64,000 nucleotides of DNA from Verrucomicrobiota bacterium (GTDB lineage Bacteria; Verrucomicrobiota; Verrucomicrobiia; Chthoniobacterales; Xiphinematobacteraceae): NCBI GenBank assembly GCA_023269545.1, contig JAHFTB010000006.1:58782-122781 (forward strand), in the 5' to 3' direction. The translations under genes and the position numbers were made by a program. Of the stretch, positions 52,171-61,735 are shown piece after piece. Every line of letters starts with the position of its first letter. Position 1 is the stretch's first letter. Under the pieces are notes generated by a model. The model had not been told where the DNA came from, did not search any database, and worked only from the letters and a program-made list of their open reading frames with translations.

Positions 52171-53685
52171 CTAATAGGACTTAGCGAATACAACGCGTTG
52201 TATACTGGGTTCTCCGGTAAAGATACATTTTCCAGGTTCCGCAGAAATACCCCTGGGAATGCAGCGAATGGTCACTTTAAGATCTGCTTTGAGTTTTTCC
52301 TCAATGGCTAATGAGCCATTCCAGTGAGACAAAGCGAATCCTCCATGAATTTCGGGTTTATTTGAATTTTTGGGCGTGAAGAATTGATAAAATGCTTCTT
52401 GGGAATCGATGGAATGCGTGTGAGCGTCACGAAATTGTGTGGCTCGAATCAAAAGATTTTTCTGAATATCTGCGAGAAGATCAGGCACTTCTGCGATGGC
52501 TTGTCCCACCGGAATAAACTGTTTATCTTTAGGAGAATGATCACGTCGAGAAAGTGCGACGGACCCACTTTCCAAATCACGGGGGCCGAGCTCGAGACGT
52601 ATGGGTACGCCCTTTTTAATCCATTCCCAATTTTTGACGCCACCGCCTAGATCGCGAGTATCCAGTTCCACTCGCAAAGGTTGGCCGTGGAAGGACTGTT
52701 CACGAAGTTTTGCGCAAATAGATTCTGCCTGCGAGAGAACTGTAGCTCGTGTTTCCTCCTTGGTGGTGATGGGAATAATGACGACATGTGCGGGAGCGAC
52801 ACGAGGAGGTAAAACAAAGCCGTCGTCATCGCTGTGCATCATAATGAGCGTCCCTATGAGACGAGTGCTTACACCCCAGCTGGTTGTCCAAGCATACTCC
52901 AACTGGCCAGAGCGTGATTGAAATTGGATGCCCGATGCATGCGCAAAATTTTGTCCCAAAAAATGCGAGGTTCCGGCTTGAATGGCTTTACGGTCCTGTA
53001 CTAGGGTCTCAATGCAATATGTACGTAAGGCACCCGGGAAACGCTCGGATGCAGTTTTTTCACCGCTCAGCACGGGCAATGCCAGGTAGTCCCGTGCAAA
53101 GGTTTCATAAATATGGAGCATTCTCTCAGTTTCTTCGATCGCCTCGGTTTCTGTCTCGTGGGCGGTATGGCCTTCTTGCCACAGAAATTCAGCTGTTCGT
53201 AAAAAGAGGCGCGGTCGCATTTCCCAACGCACCACATTGGCCCATTGATTGAGGAGAATAGGAAGATCCCGGTAGGATTTCACCCATTTGGCCACGGTGG
53301 CGCCAATGATAGTTTCTGAGGTGGGACGCACTACGAGGGGCTCGTTGAGCGGAGAAGCTGGCACTAACTTTCCGTCCTGTAATTCGAGTCTGTGGTGGGT
53401 GACCACCGCACATTCTTTTGCAAAGCCCTCCACATGTTCCGCTTCCTTCTGGAGGTGGCTGAGGGGAATGAATAAGGGAAAATAGACATTCTGGTGGCCG
53501 GTGTCTTTGAACATGCGATCCAGTATGGCCTGCATATTTTCCCAAAGTGCATAACCCCATGGCTTTATGACCATGCAGCCCCGCACTTCGGAGTTTTCGG
53601 CCAGGTCAGCTACCCGGATGACCTGCTGGTACCATTCAGGAAAGTCCTCCTCGCGTGTGGGAGTAATGGCATTCTGTGGTTTCAT
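52171..53685 (-). CDS. proS: Prolyl-tRNA synthetase, archaeal/eukaryotic-type short form
   Basis: Charges tRNA-Pro. The start R-E-E-D-F-P-E-W-Y-Q-Q-V-I-R-V-A-D-L-A, G-C-M-V-I-K-P-W-G-Y-A-L-W-E, V-R-P-T-S-E-T-I-I-G, and F-L-W-Q-E-G-H-T-A-H are typical of the archaeal-type enzyme without the bacterial editing insertion. It ends in F-A-K-S-Y, with an aromatic C-terminus as usual. The 504-residue length fits. Its start is 15 nt from the stop of the M20 gene upstream on the same strand, so co-transcription is likely. Confidence 0.96.
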   Translation of the reverse strand: MKPQNAITPTREEDFPEWYQQVIRVADLAENSEVRGCMVIKPWGYALWENMQAILDRMFKDTGHQNVYFPLFIPLSHLQKEAEHVEGFAKECAVVTHHRLELQDGKLVPASPLNEPLVVRPTSETIIGATVAKWVKSYRDLPILLNQWANVVRWEMRPRLFLRTAEFLWQEGHTAHETETEAIEETERMLHIYETFARDYLALPVLSGEKTASERFPGALRTYCIETLVQDRKAIQAGTSHFLGQNFAHASGIQFQSRSGQLEYAWTTSWGVSTRLIGTLIMMHSDDDGFVLPPRVAPAHVVIIPITTKEETRATVLSQAESICAKLREQSFHGQPLRVELDTRDLGGGVKNWEWIKKGVPIRLELGPRDLESGSVALSRRDHSPKDKQFIPVGQAIAEVPDLLADIQKNLLIRATQFRDAHTHSIDSQEAFYQFFTPKNSNKPEIHGGFALSHWNGSLAIEEKLKADLKVTIRCIPRGISAEPGKCIFTGEPSIQRVVFAKSY

Positions 53686-53700
53686 GAAAAGGAGCGGACT

Positions 53701-54834
53701 TTACCCCACAAGGTTATTTAAAAACGACTCAAAAAATAGTCCTCCTTGTTCCAGGTCGGATATTTTGAGAAATTCGTTTGTTGTATGTGCCTGTGCAATG
53801 GAGCCAGGGCCAATGGCAATAGCAGGAATGCCTGCCGCGGAAAATGAGGTGGCGTCACAAAACCAGGGTGCAGTAGCCAACTGCGATCCCATCGATAACT
53901 GCGATCCTATAGTTAGAAGTTTTTGAATGAGAGGATGGTCGGGCCGCGTGTCAAGAGGAGGCGCCACCCGTGTTTCAATCTCTAAGTCGGGATAAATACG
54001 ATGCAGGCTTTCTTTAAGAGCACCTACATTCTGACCTAATACGGTCCGTATATCCAAGACGGCTTCGCACAAATCGGGAACAATATTGTGGCGAACTCCC
54101 CCTTGAATGATACCGACATTGATCGAAGAGGAACCCAAATCCGGAGAGACATTCTGGTGGAGCTGCGGAGTCGCCACTTCCCGTACCCAGTGGAGGACAT
54201 CCAGCATTTTAAATATAGCGTTTTCACCTACTTCCGGAGAGGAGCCATGTGCGGCGCGGCCTCGTGTGCGTAGTGTGAGTCGTAGGCTCCCCTTTGTCCG
54301 ATGAACCACATGCATGCTGGTGGGCTCACCGACAACCACAAAATCAAATCGGGTTTCCGCAGCGAGCTTTCGAGAGCCCGCCTGATATGTTTCCTCATCC
54401 ACTAGCCCGGCAAACCAAATTTCCCAAGGCAAATGAGGAATCCGTTCTCGAGCTTGATACAAAGCCCAAAGCATAGCAGCCATGGAACCCTTCGTGTCCG
54501 TGGCACCTCGTCCCCAGACACATCCCTCATACACTTCTCCTCCAAAAGGAGGAATGGTCATGCCGCTGACTGAGACCGTATCCAAATGTGGAGCAAAGAG
54601 TAAGCGATGTTTCTGAATGTCTCCGGAAGAGGGGAAACGGGCGAGAACATTGGGGCGTCCGGGAAGTGCCTCTTGGAAGGTGACGCTTGCTCCCAGTTCT
54701 TCGAGGAGATCGCCTACGTAACTGGCAATCAGAGATTCTCCGGTTTCTTTGCAACCGGGATCTCCCTCCGGATTCACACTGGGGATGCGAATCAAATCTT
54801 GAAGGAGAGCTACTACGGAAACAGGCCAAGTCAT
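53701..54834 (-). CDS. M20 family metallopeptidase (ArgE/DapE-like deacylase)
   Basis: A zinc amidohydrolase that removes acyl groups from amino acids, such as N-acetylornithine or N-succinyl-diaminopimelate. Metal-ligand motifs are L-L-F-A-P-H-L-D-T-V, W-G-R-G-A-T-D-T-K-G-S-M-A-A, G-L-V-D-E-E-T-Y and V-V-G-E-P-T. The dimerisation domain starts around H-R-T-K-G-S-L-R-L-T-L-R-T-R-G. I chose the ATG at 54834, which overlaps the stop of the epimerase gene (ATGA); a start seven codons earlier is open. The exact substrate cannot be told. Confidence 0.87.
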   Translation of the reverse strand: MTWPVSVVALLQDLIRIPSVNPEGDPGCKETGESLIASYVGDLLEELGASVTFQEALPGRPNVLARFPSSGDIQKHRLLFAPHLDTVSVSGMTIPPFGGEVYEGCVWGRGATDTKGSMAAMLWALYQARERIPHLPWEIWFAGLVDEETYQAGSRKLAAETRFDFVVVGEPTSMHVVHRTKGSLRLTLRTRGRAAHGSSPEVGENAIFKMLDVLHWVREVATPQLHQNVSPDLGSSSINVGIIQGGVRHNIVPDLCEAVLDIRTVLGQNVGALKESLHRIYPDLEIETRVAPPLDTRPDHPLIQKLLTIGSQLSMGSQLATAPWFCDATSFSAAGIPAIAIGPGSIAQAHTTNEFLKISDLEQGGLFFESFLNNLVG

Positions 54835-55778
54835 ATCATTTTCTCTCGGTACCAATCGACAAACCTTTGAATGCCGAGGGATATTTTTGTTTGTGGCTGA
54901 TAGTTCAATAAGGCACGGGCTTTCGAAATGTCCGCATAAGTGCGGGGCATGTCCCCTTTCTGTTCAGGCAGAGATTCAATGAAGGCCTTTTTTCCCAGCG
55001 CTTCTTCAATCGCGATAATCAGCTCGTTCAGTGTGGTCGTTTCGCTTTCGCCCAAATTAAAAATGTCAAAAATTTTTCCCTCGTAACACAAGGCTCCGAG
55101 GACGCCTTGGATAATATCATCAACATAAGTATAATCGCGGCGTGTGGAACCATCTCCAAATTTCGGGATCGGGCAGCCTTCAAGAATGGATTTTGTAAAC
55201 TTATGAATTGCAAGATCCGGGCGCTGGCACGGACCGTATACCGTGAAAAATCGGAGACAAACCACGCGCAATCCATAGAGATTGGAAAAATTGCCACAGA
55301 GATGTTCTCCGGCTAATTTCGTTGCCGCATAAGGACTCAAGGTTTGCGGAAGAGCCATGTCCTCCGAAAAAGGAATCCGCTTTGCCAGTCCATAAACAGA
55401 AGAACTGGACGCGAATAAAAATCGAGGGACGCCCGTACGTCGTGCCGCTTCCAACAGGCGAAACGTCCCATCAATATTCGTTCTTAAATACAACTCCGGA
55501 AATTGAATGGAAGGGCGGACTCCCGCGCGGGCAGCAAGATGAACGATGCAATCAAAATGCGATCGATCGAACAAGGCGTCCACAGTAGGGGCATCACAAA
55601 TATCGCCCTCTACCACTTTCGCTCGGCCACCAAAAGTAGCCACATTTTCGCGTTTCAGCGTCGGAGAATAAAAATCATTAAAATCGTCCAGGACGGTCAC
55701 CTCATGGTTTTGCCTGAGTAAGGCGTGGACAAGATGCGATCCTATGAATCCCGCACCTCCCGTCACTAGTATGCTCAT
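54831..55778 (-). CDS. NAD-dependent nucleotide-sugar epimerase (UDP-glucuronate 4-epimerase-like)
   Basis: Extended SDR enzyme for surface-sugar precursors. The NAD site is I-L-V-T-G-G-A-G-F-I-G-S-H-L; catalytic residues are in A-S-S-S-S-V-Y-G and S-P-Y-A-A-T-K-L-A-G-E; V-R-x-F-T-V-Y-G-P-like L-R-F-F-T-V-Y-G-P-C-Q-R-P-D and T-R-R-D-Y-T-Y-V-D-D-I follow. This set is closest to UDP-glucuronate 4-epimerases, but UDP-glucose 4-epimerase cannot be excluded. The ATG at 55778 starts the Rossmann fold directly. It is coupled to the M20 gene downstream. Confidence 0.9.
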   Translation of the reverse strand: MSILVTGGAGFIGSHLVHALLRQNHEVTVLDDFNDFYSPTLKRENVATFGGRAKVVEGDICDAPTVDALFDRSHFDCIVHLAARAGVRPSIQFPELYLRTNIDGTFRLLEAARRTGVPRFLFASSSSVYGLAKRIPFSEDMALPQTLSPYAATKLAGEHLCGNFSNLYGLRVVCLRFFTVYGPCQRPDLAIHKFTKSILEGCPIPKFGDGSTRRDYTYVDDIIQGVLGALCYEGKIFDIFNLGESETTTLNELIIAIEEALGKKAFIESLPEQKGDMPRTYADISKARALLNYQPQTKISLGIQRFVDWYREKMI

Positions 55779-55820
55779 TTCAAAAGCGTAGGGAGAGAGC
55801 AAAAGCTCAGGCAAGTACTT

Positions 55821-56846
55821 TCAACTCTTCGGATCAAAGGAAAAAAACTGGCTGCGACGATTAATATCTTCCTCGATAAGCCGAATTTCATTGGCAAGAG
55901 GACGTGGAAAGACAAAGACATGCCGCATATTTCCCTGGTCCTGAGGCGAGAGCAAGAGGCGATCAGAAAGAAAGCGAGATTCGATTTGGACAATAAGATT
56001 TTCCACAGGAATCAGCAAACTTAACCAACTCCAACCCTTCCTGCCGAGGAAATAAAGAGGTGCTGTGGAAGGGGCAAGAGCAATTAACCAGCCTCGTACA
56101 TGTGCAGGAAACGTTGAAGAAGAAGCAGAGGCGCAGGGCAATGCCCATGCGATTTCGGAAGGCCCCGTACACAAATGCGTGACCTGCCGGTGCACCACAG
56201 GGGGAATCCAGGAAGGAAGAATTCCCTCAAAAGATTGCCATGCGGGAGCGTTGAGCTTACTCCCGATGAGCCATAAAATAATTCGCATCCGTCTCAGAAT
56301 GCGGGGCATTAAGAGAATCAAAACAATAAAGAAAATTAAGCACAATCCAAATGCGATGACGGGTTTAAAATAAATTAAAATTAAGGTTCCCATTACACTA
56401 ACATCTTCGGCCAAACTCAGAAAAATGTTGGAAAATGGTTCCGGAGAAGTGTTGACGAAAAGGCGAGTTCCCGATTTCGCGGTATGGCTCGTCAAAGCCA
56501 GACCTCCCCCAATCAGAGCAACGATTACATTAAAAACGGGATGGGGATACCCCATTGCCAGGACTGCCAGACACGCTCCTCCTACGGGACGAATAAATGT
56601 CTGGAGGGTGTCCCATAGGGTGTCCAACCAAGGGATTTTATCAGCAAAGAACTGAAGTGCGAAGAGTATCCCTGCAATCCAAAGCACCACGGGATGAGTC
56701 AAAACTTCAAATTGCGTATATTGCGGGGCCAAAACAATCCAGTGGAGCCGTATGGCCAGTCCTGCTACCAAGACAGTCAAATAAAGATTAATGCCCGAAA
56801 GCGCAGCCAAACCCAGGGCGGTGCCAAGCTGCTGAATAATGTCCAT
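55821..56846 (-). CDS. DUF4126 membrane protein
   Basis: The first 200 residues form the DUF4126 membrane domain (about six helices), starting L-G-L-A-A-L-S-G-I-N-L-Y-L-T-V-L-V-A-G-L-A with P-W-L-D-T-L-W-D-T-L and H-T-A-K-S-G-T-R-L-F-V-N-T-S-P-E-P-F-S-N. The C-terminal 140 residues appear soluble and may be specific to this lineage. The function is unknown. It is the first gene of a minus-strand run leading to the epimerase, M20, proS and ROK genes. Confidence 0.85.
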   Translation of the reverse strand: MDIIQQLGTALGLAALSGINLYLTVLVAGLAIRLHWIVLAPQYTQFEVLTHPVVLWIAGILFALQFFADKIPWLDTLWDTLQTFIRPVGGACLAVLAMGYPHPVFNVIVALIGGGLALTSHTAKSGTRLFVNTSPEPFSNIFLSLAEDVSVMGTLILIYFKPVIAFGLCLIFFIVLILLMPRILRRMRIILWLIGSKLNAPAWQSFEGILPSWIPPVVHRQVTHLCTGPSEIAWALPCASASSSTFPAHVRGWLIALAPSTAPLYFLGRKGWSWLSLLIPVENLIVQIESRFLSDRLLLSPQDQGNMRHVFVFPRPLANEIRLIEEDINRRSQFFSFDPKS

Positions 56847-57221
56847 GAGGTGCGTTTATTGAAAGATTTCAGAGTCGGACTAAAACCCTTCAATAAGTAT
56901 CCCCATGAAAAATGAATGTCACGCCATTAATAGACCTCTTTCGAAACTAGATTTCGGTGATAAAGCGCCTATATTCTTAGACCTGCAGCACAATTTTTTT
57001 GAATGAAACCATACATTCTGCAGGCTGTTTCTCCAAAGTGGTGGATGATTTTTTTTCGCAAGGCATGAAGATTTGTACACAGGGCGAACTGTTGCCTGGG
57101 CCAAATGTGATCGGAGGGTCTGGGAATGCAGGTGATAACATTAAGTTTTTACCTATACGGTCAAGCTCTTGAGATCTTAGGGTGCTCTACCCATGTTTAA
57201 AAATTTTGTAAGGCAGGGAAT
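56847..57221. other. Intergenic region between divergent genes, nothing assigned
   Basis: About 375 nt separate the DUF4126 and GH95 genes. I see no repeat of families A-C, no tRNA and no convincing small gene. Promoters for both genes must lie here, but no clear -35/-10 pair was found by eye. Confidence 0.5.
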
Positions 57222-60188
57222 ATGCCTGGGATAAAACGAAGCCTAAGGAGCATCGTGCCCGTGATGCTCTTGATCTTATGCATCAGAGGAACAGGATATG
57301 CCTTATCGGAAAAGACCAAATCCACAGTATTTTTTGCTCCCAGCAACCCCGCCTTGGAGATGACCAAAGAATTGACGCTCGAAGCATGGATCTTCGTGAA
57401 CAAAAATTCACGGGGGGGAAGCATTATTGACAAAACTGGATTAGTGTCCGGTTCCCCCCCCGTAAGACAGGGCTTTGCGCTGGAGATCGCTTCCCCTGCC
57501 ACACTACAATTCCGAACCTCCAAAAAAGAAAACTGCACCCTGAATTTGCGGCCCTACTACGGAAGATGGATCTGTATCACTGCAATATACAGTGCGGAGA
57601 AACGCCTCTTCCAACTCTTTCTCAATGGCGAAGAAAAGGTCCATATTAGCGAAGGAGAATTTCCCGGACTCCTCCCCAACTTTTCCCCACTTGTCATCGG
57701 TACGGGATGGCAAGGAAAATTTGATGGAAAAATTTCCCGGATAGCTATTTTTGCTCGTGCCCTAACCCCTCAAGAAGTCGCATCGCGATACGCAAATCCG
57801 CTACCCTGCGAAGACGAGATTGCGGAATGGAAAATAATGGATGGCTCTGGCAAAAAAACCGCGGAAATCCTAGTCGGCAATAATCCCCTGGAAGAGCTTC
57901 CTCCTATCCTTCAATTCAAAGGCCTCGCTCCCAAACCCACCGAGCCTCTGACTATGTGGTATCGGAAACCCGCAACGTATTGGGGGGAAGCCTTGCCCTT
58001 GGGAAATGGACGCATTGGAGCCATGATATTTGGCCGCATAAATCGGGAACGAATTTCTCTCAACGAAGATTCCTTTTGGTCTGGATCTCCACACGACTAT
58101 GCCAATCCCGCCGCACTTCAACCACTTCAACAAGCAAGATCGCTCGTTTTTAAACATCAATACGCAAAAGCTGACGAACTTCTTGCCCAAGTCATGCAAG
58201 GCAATCCGTCCACCCAATGCTCCCTCCAACCCTTGGGCAATTTGATTGTGGAGTCCCCTTCCATTCAAGAGGTTGCCAATTACAGTCGCCAACTGAACCT
58301 TACACAAGGAGTCGTTTCAGTTTCCTATTTCCAAGCCGATAACTTCTATACGCGCGAGGCCTTCGTAAGCGCAGCCGATCAAGTGGGAGTCATCCGATGG
58401 AGCGCTCGTTCGCCTGCCTCTGTTTCTTTCTCTCTCTGGTTTGACAGTCCACAACAGACGACTACTGAAGTGGAAAATAACGAAATGCTGGTCATTCATG
58501 GCAAAGTGCCCGCTTCCCCTCGATCTCACATTCCCAACAAATTACAATTCGTAACTCGCATCAAAGTCATGCCTATTGGTGGTGAAATGAAGGCACAAGG
58601 TAATAAAATCGAAGTGCATCATGCCAATTCCATCACAATCCTCTGGGACGCTGCTACCAATTATCGAAATTATCACGATATTACCGCTGACCCAGATGCC
58701 ATTACCCATGATCGTATCTCGCGCGCATCCGGAAAATCTTTCGAACAACTCCTTGCAGCTCATCTGAGTGAACATAAACGTCTCTTCAACCGAGTTTCCC
58801 TTCGACTCGAAGACTCACAGGAAACCTGCAATAACCCTACCGATGAGCGACTGAAAGCTCTGCGCACCGGAAAAAATGACCCGGGACTCATGGCCCTCTA
58901 TTTTCAATTCGGACGGTATACCCTCTTGTCCACCTCCCGCCCCGGCTGCCAACCCGCAACCATCTCCGGTCTCTGGAACGAAAATCCCTTTCCCGAAAGC
59001 GATTCCAAATACCTCCTCTATGGTCCCACCCTCCTCGCCTACTCACCAGTCGAAGCAGCTAATCTTTCCGAATGCCTGGAACCCATAGCTCAGCTCTGTC
59101 GTCAACTCAGCGAAACCGGAGCTCGTACGGCCGCTCTCATGTATGGTGCAGGCGGATGGACCTGCTTTGCAGGCACTGATCTCTGGCGGGGAAGTGCCCC
59201 CACCAATGGAGTGGCATTTTACACCCCTGTCTGTGGAGCAGCTCTCACTTCTCTACTTTGGAAACATTATCTTTATACAGGAGATCAGCACTCTCTCATC
59301 GCATCCTACCCATTCCTAAAAAGTGCCAGCCAATTTTTTCTTGATTCCTTGCAACACCGGTCCAATCGGCAAGAGAGGATCACTTGCCCCACGGTTTCAC
59401 CTGGCAGCCCTCATCCACCGGGAGCCTTTAGTGCATCCAGTTCGACATTTGATAATTCTGTCCTCCGTGAGCTTTTTAAAATTACGGCCGACGCAGCCCA
59501 AACGCTCAACACCGATAGCGACTTTCGGGAACAACTTCTTGAGACCCGTAAACACCTTCCTCCACTTCACGTAGATACCTCTGGGCAATTACAAACCTGG
59601 TCGAAAACTTGGACACCGCTAAATGGGACAAGTTTACAATCCTTATATGGATTATTCCCTTCCGAAGAAATTTCTCCCCGAAAAACCCCTCAACTGGCTG
59701 TTGCCGCGAGAAAATCTTTGGAAAATACCGGCGAATCCGGTCCTCCATGGGCTGAAGCCTGGCGCGCCTGCCTTTGGGCGCGACTGAAGAATGGCAATCG
59801 CACAGAAAAAAGTCTTCGACAGCTTCTCCAACCCTCTCGAACTTCTCCCAACTTTTTTGGCGTTTCTCCGGATTTCCATCTTTCGGGCGTGTGGGGCGCG
59901 ACCTCCGCCATCACTGAAATGCTCCTGCAAAGTCATTCTCATGGCGAAATAGAACTACTGCCCGCTCTCCCGGATGCATGGTCCCAAGGTTCGATACAGG
60001 GAATTCGGGCGTATCATGGATTCGAAATAGATTTGGCCTGGAAGCATGGACAGCTCACCCATGCTGTGATCCGCTCGTCGTTAGGCCGCGAATGTAAAAT
60101 TCGTTATAAAAACAAACTCATTAGCTTCCCCACTGAAAAAAGACGCCAATATCGATTAAATGATAAGTTACTCATGAAAAAAGATTAA
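57222..60188 (+). CDS. LamG plus glycoside hydrolase family 95-like protein, catalytic residues replaced
   Basis: The 988-residue exported protein has a signal peptide (to about residue 28), a LamG/concanavalin-like domain (about 30-190) and a GH95 fold starting M-W-Y-R-K-P-A-T-Y-W-G-E-A-L-P-L-G-N-G-R-I-G-A-M. GH95 enzymes are alpha-L-fucosidases or galactosidases. By comparison from memory with the family, the N-x-N after S-K-Y is replaced by Tyr600-Gly-Pro602, the P-E-N carrying the general acid reads P-G-S (Gly728), and the H-R-H-x-S-H box before G-L-F-P is N-G-T-S-L-Q-S-L. The frame is intact. It is therefore probably a pseudoenzyme or has a changed mechanism. The gene stands alone before the haem A genes. 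Confidence 0.85.
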   Translation: MPGIKRSLRSIVPVMLLILCIRGTGYALSEKTKSTVFFAPSNPALEMTKELTLEAWIFVNKNSRGGSIIDKTGLVSGSPPVRQGFALEIASPATLQFRTSKKENCTLNLRPYYGRWICITAIYSAEKRLFQLFLNGEEKVHISEGEFPGLLPNFSPLVIGTGWQGKFDGKISRIAIFARALTPQEVASRYANPLPCEDEIAEWKIMDGSGKKTAEILVGNNPLEELPPILQFKGLAPKPTEPLTMWYRKPATYWGEALPLGNGRIGAMIFGRINRERISLNEDSFWSGSPHDYANPAALQPLQQARSLVFKHQYAKADELLAQVMQGNPSTQCSLQPLGNLIVESPSIQEVANYSRQLNLTQGVVSVSYFQADNFYTREAFVSAADQVGVIRWSARSPASVSFSLWFDSPQQTTTEVENNEMLVIHGKVPASPRSHIPNKLQFVTRIKVMPIGGEMKAQGNKIEVHHANSITILWDAATNYRNYHDITADPDAITHDRISRASGKSFEQLLAAHLSEHKRLFNRVSLRLEDSQETCNNPTDERLKALRTGKNDPGLMALYFQFGRYTLLSTSRPGCQPATISGLWNENPFPESDSKYLLYGPTLLAYSPVEAANLSECLEPIAQLCRQLSETGARTAALMYGAGGWTCFAGTDLWRGSAPTNGVAFYTPVCGAALTSLLWKHYLYTGDQHSLIASYPFLKSASQFFLDSLQHRSNRQERITCPTVSPGSPHPPGAFSASSSTFDNSVLRELFKITADAAQTLNTDSDFREQLLETRKHLPPLHVDTSGQLQTWSKTWTPLNGTSLQSLYGLFPSEEISPRKTPQLAVAARKSLENTGESGPPWAEAWRACLWARLKNGNRTEKSLRQLLQPSRTSPNFFGVSPDFHLSGVWGATSAITEMLLQSHSHGEIELLPALPDAWSQGSIQGIRAYHGFEIDLAWKHGQLTHAVIRSSLGRECKIRYKNKLISFPTEKRRQYRLNDKLLMKKD

Positions 60189-60272
60189 CGAAAATAAAGG
60201 ATACATTCCGCTCTGGAATGGAGTGCTGCTAGAGCTTGCTTCTCCCAAAAGTTTTTTGAACAATAAAATACC

Positions 60273-60689
60273 ATGGTAGAAATCCAAATCACTTACCTCG
60301 GCGGCCTTCGTAATAAGGCAATTCATGCCCCATCAAACGCAACTGTAATCACGGATGCACCCGTCGATAATCATGGAAAGGGAGAGTCATTTTCCCCCAC
60401 CGACCTTCTGAGTACGGCATTAGGATGTTGCATGACCACTATCATGGGTATTGTTGCCGAACGCCATGGGTGGGACCTTACAGGATTGAGCGTCCGCGTT
60501 TTAAAACATATGACTACTGAAGGACCTCGTAAGATACGATTACTAGAGATCCAAATGCAAATCCCTCTCCCAAGAGAAACCGACCCCTCGGGGATACTCG
60601 CAAACACAGCCATTACCTGTCCCGTGTATCTCAGCCTTGACCCTGCGATTGAGAAAAAGTTGACGATCCAATGGACGGAAAAAGCATGA
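60273..60689 (+). CDS. OsmC family protein
   Basis: The 138-residue protein is of the OsmC/Ohr fold, which reduces organic peroxides with two Cys. The first is in L-L-S-T-A-L-G-C-C-M-T-T and the second in T-A-I-T-C-P-V-Y-L. S-P-T-D-L-L precedes the first. Its TGA overlaps the ctaA start (ATGA), so it is translated with the haem A synthesis genes, perhaps to protect them from peroxide. Role beyond the fold is inferred. Confidence 0.9.
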   Translation: MVEIQITYLGGLRNKAIHAPSNATVITDAPVDNHGKGESFSPTDLLSTALGCCMTTIMGIVAERHGWDLTGLSVRVLKHMTTEGPRKIRLLEIQMQIPLPRETDPSGILANTAITCPVYLSLDPAIEKKLTIQWTEKA

Positions 60690-61735
60690 GAAATCACCCG
60701 CCAACATCTTCCGTCTGCATCAATCGCCCTTTGCATTTCTTCGCCGTATTCACCACCCTTTGGACGTTTATACTGATTTGCAGCGGTGGATTAGTCACTT
60801 CCAAAGGGGCGGGAATGTCAGTACCGGATTGGCCCACTACCTATGGATACAATATGTTTCTATTTCCGATTTCCCGTTGGGTGGGTGGAATTTTTTATGA
60901 GCACACCCATCGCTTGATCGCCTCGGGAATCGGAATATGGACTCTTTTACTTAGCGCATGGATTTTGGCTGTGGAAAAACGCCGCTGGGTTCGCATATTA
61001 GGAATCCTAGCGTTTTTAAGTGTTGTTTTTCAAGGAGTACTGGGCGGACTCCGTGTCACCCTGAATGCAAACTTCATAGGCATTTTTCATGGAATGCTCG
61101 CACAATCGTTTCTCAGTCTCTTGGGCATTTTGGCAATCGTAACCAGCCCTTGGTTTCTTTCTGGAAAATACAAAAATTTTTATGCACCTCGTAGACTTAA
61201 GTGGGTGGCCATGACCGTGACATTAATCATTTTTATCCAATTAATAGTAGCCACAAGCATGCGTCATGCTCACGCCGGACTATCCATTACAGATTTCCCC
61301 ACCGCTTACGGCAAATGGTGGCCTCCAATGGATGCCCCCTCCGTTGCCCGGATAAACCAGGACCGCATTACCCAGGGTCAAGTCGCTACCACCGCCATTC
61401 AAATTGGTCTTCAAATGCTGCACCGACTCCTCGCCATCGTAATTTTTATAGGAGTGGGACTATTTGCATATTTAATCCGTAAGTTTACTTATTTAAGGAG
61501 CCTAGGAATCACGTGGGTGTTTCTGATCTGTATTCAAATTACCCTGGGAGCTTGGACAATTTGGTCAAACAAAGCAGCTGACATTGCCACGACACACATG
61601 GCAATCGGAGCACTTTCACTTTTTCTGGGGATACAACTGACATTTTTGATGTTCTATGCCTTTAGAAAGGAAAAATTTCAAAGCCTTGCCGGAGAGACCA
61701 GCCATAAGGTATTGAAGACACATCTATCTTCATGA
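60686..61735 (+). CDS. ctaA: Haem A synthase (COX15/CtaA family)
   Basis: Membrane enzyme that oxidises haem O to haem A for cytochrome c oxidase. The protein of about 349 residues has eight membrane helices and the family motifs G-A-G-M-S-V-P-D-W-P-T-T-Y-G, Y-E-H-T-H-R-L-I-A-S-G, G-V-L-G-G-L-R-V, R-H-A-H-A-G-L-S-I-T-D-F-P-T-A-Y-G and M-L-H-R-L-L-A-I. Haem-ligand His residues are all there. I prefer ATG 60686 (ATGA overlap with the OsmC gene); 60671 is open too. ctaB follows with the same overlap. Confidence 0.93.
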   Translation: MRNHPPTSSVCINRPLHFFAVFTTLWTFILICSGGLVTSKGAGMSVPDWPTTYGYNMFLFPISRWVGGIFYEHTHRLIASGIGIWTLLLSAWILAVEKRRWVRILGILAFLSVVFQGVLGGLRVTLNANFIGIFHGMLAQSFLSLLGILAIVTSPWFLSGKYKNFYAPRRLKWVAMTVTLIIFIQLIVATSMRHAHAGLSITDFPTAYGKWWPPMDAPSVARINQDRITQGQVATTAIQIGLQMLHRLLAIVIFIGVGLFAYLIRKFTYLRSLGITWVFLICIQITLGAWTIWSNKAADIATTHMAIGALSLFLGIQLTFLMFYAFRKEKFQSLAGETSHKVLKTHLSS

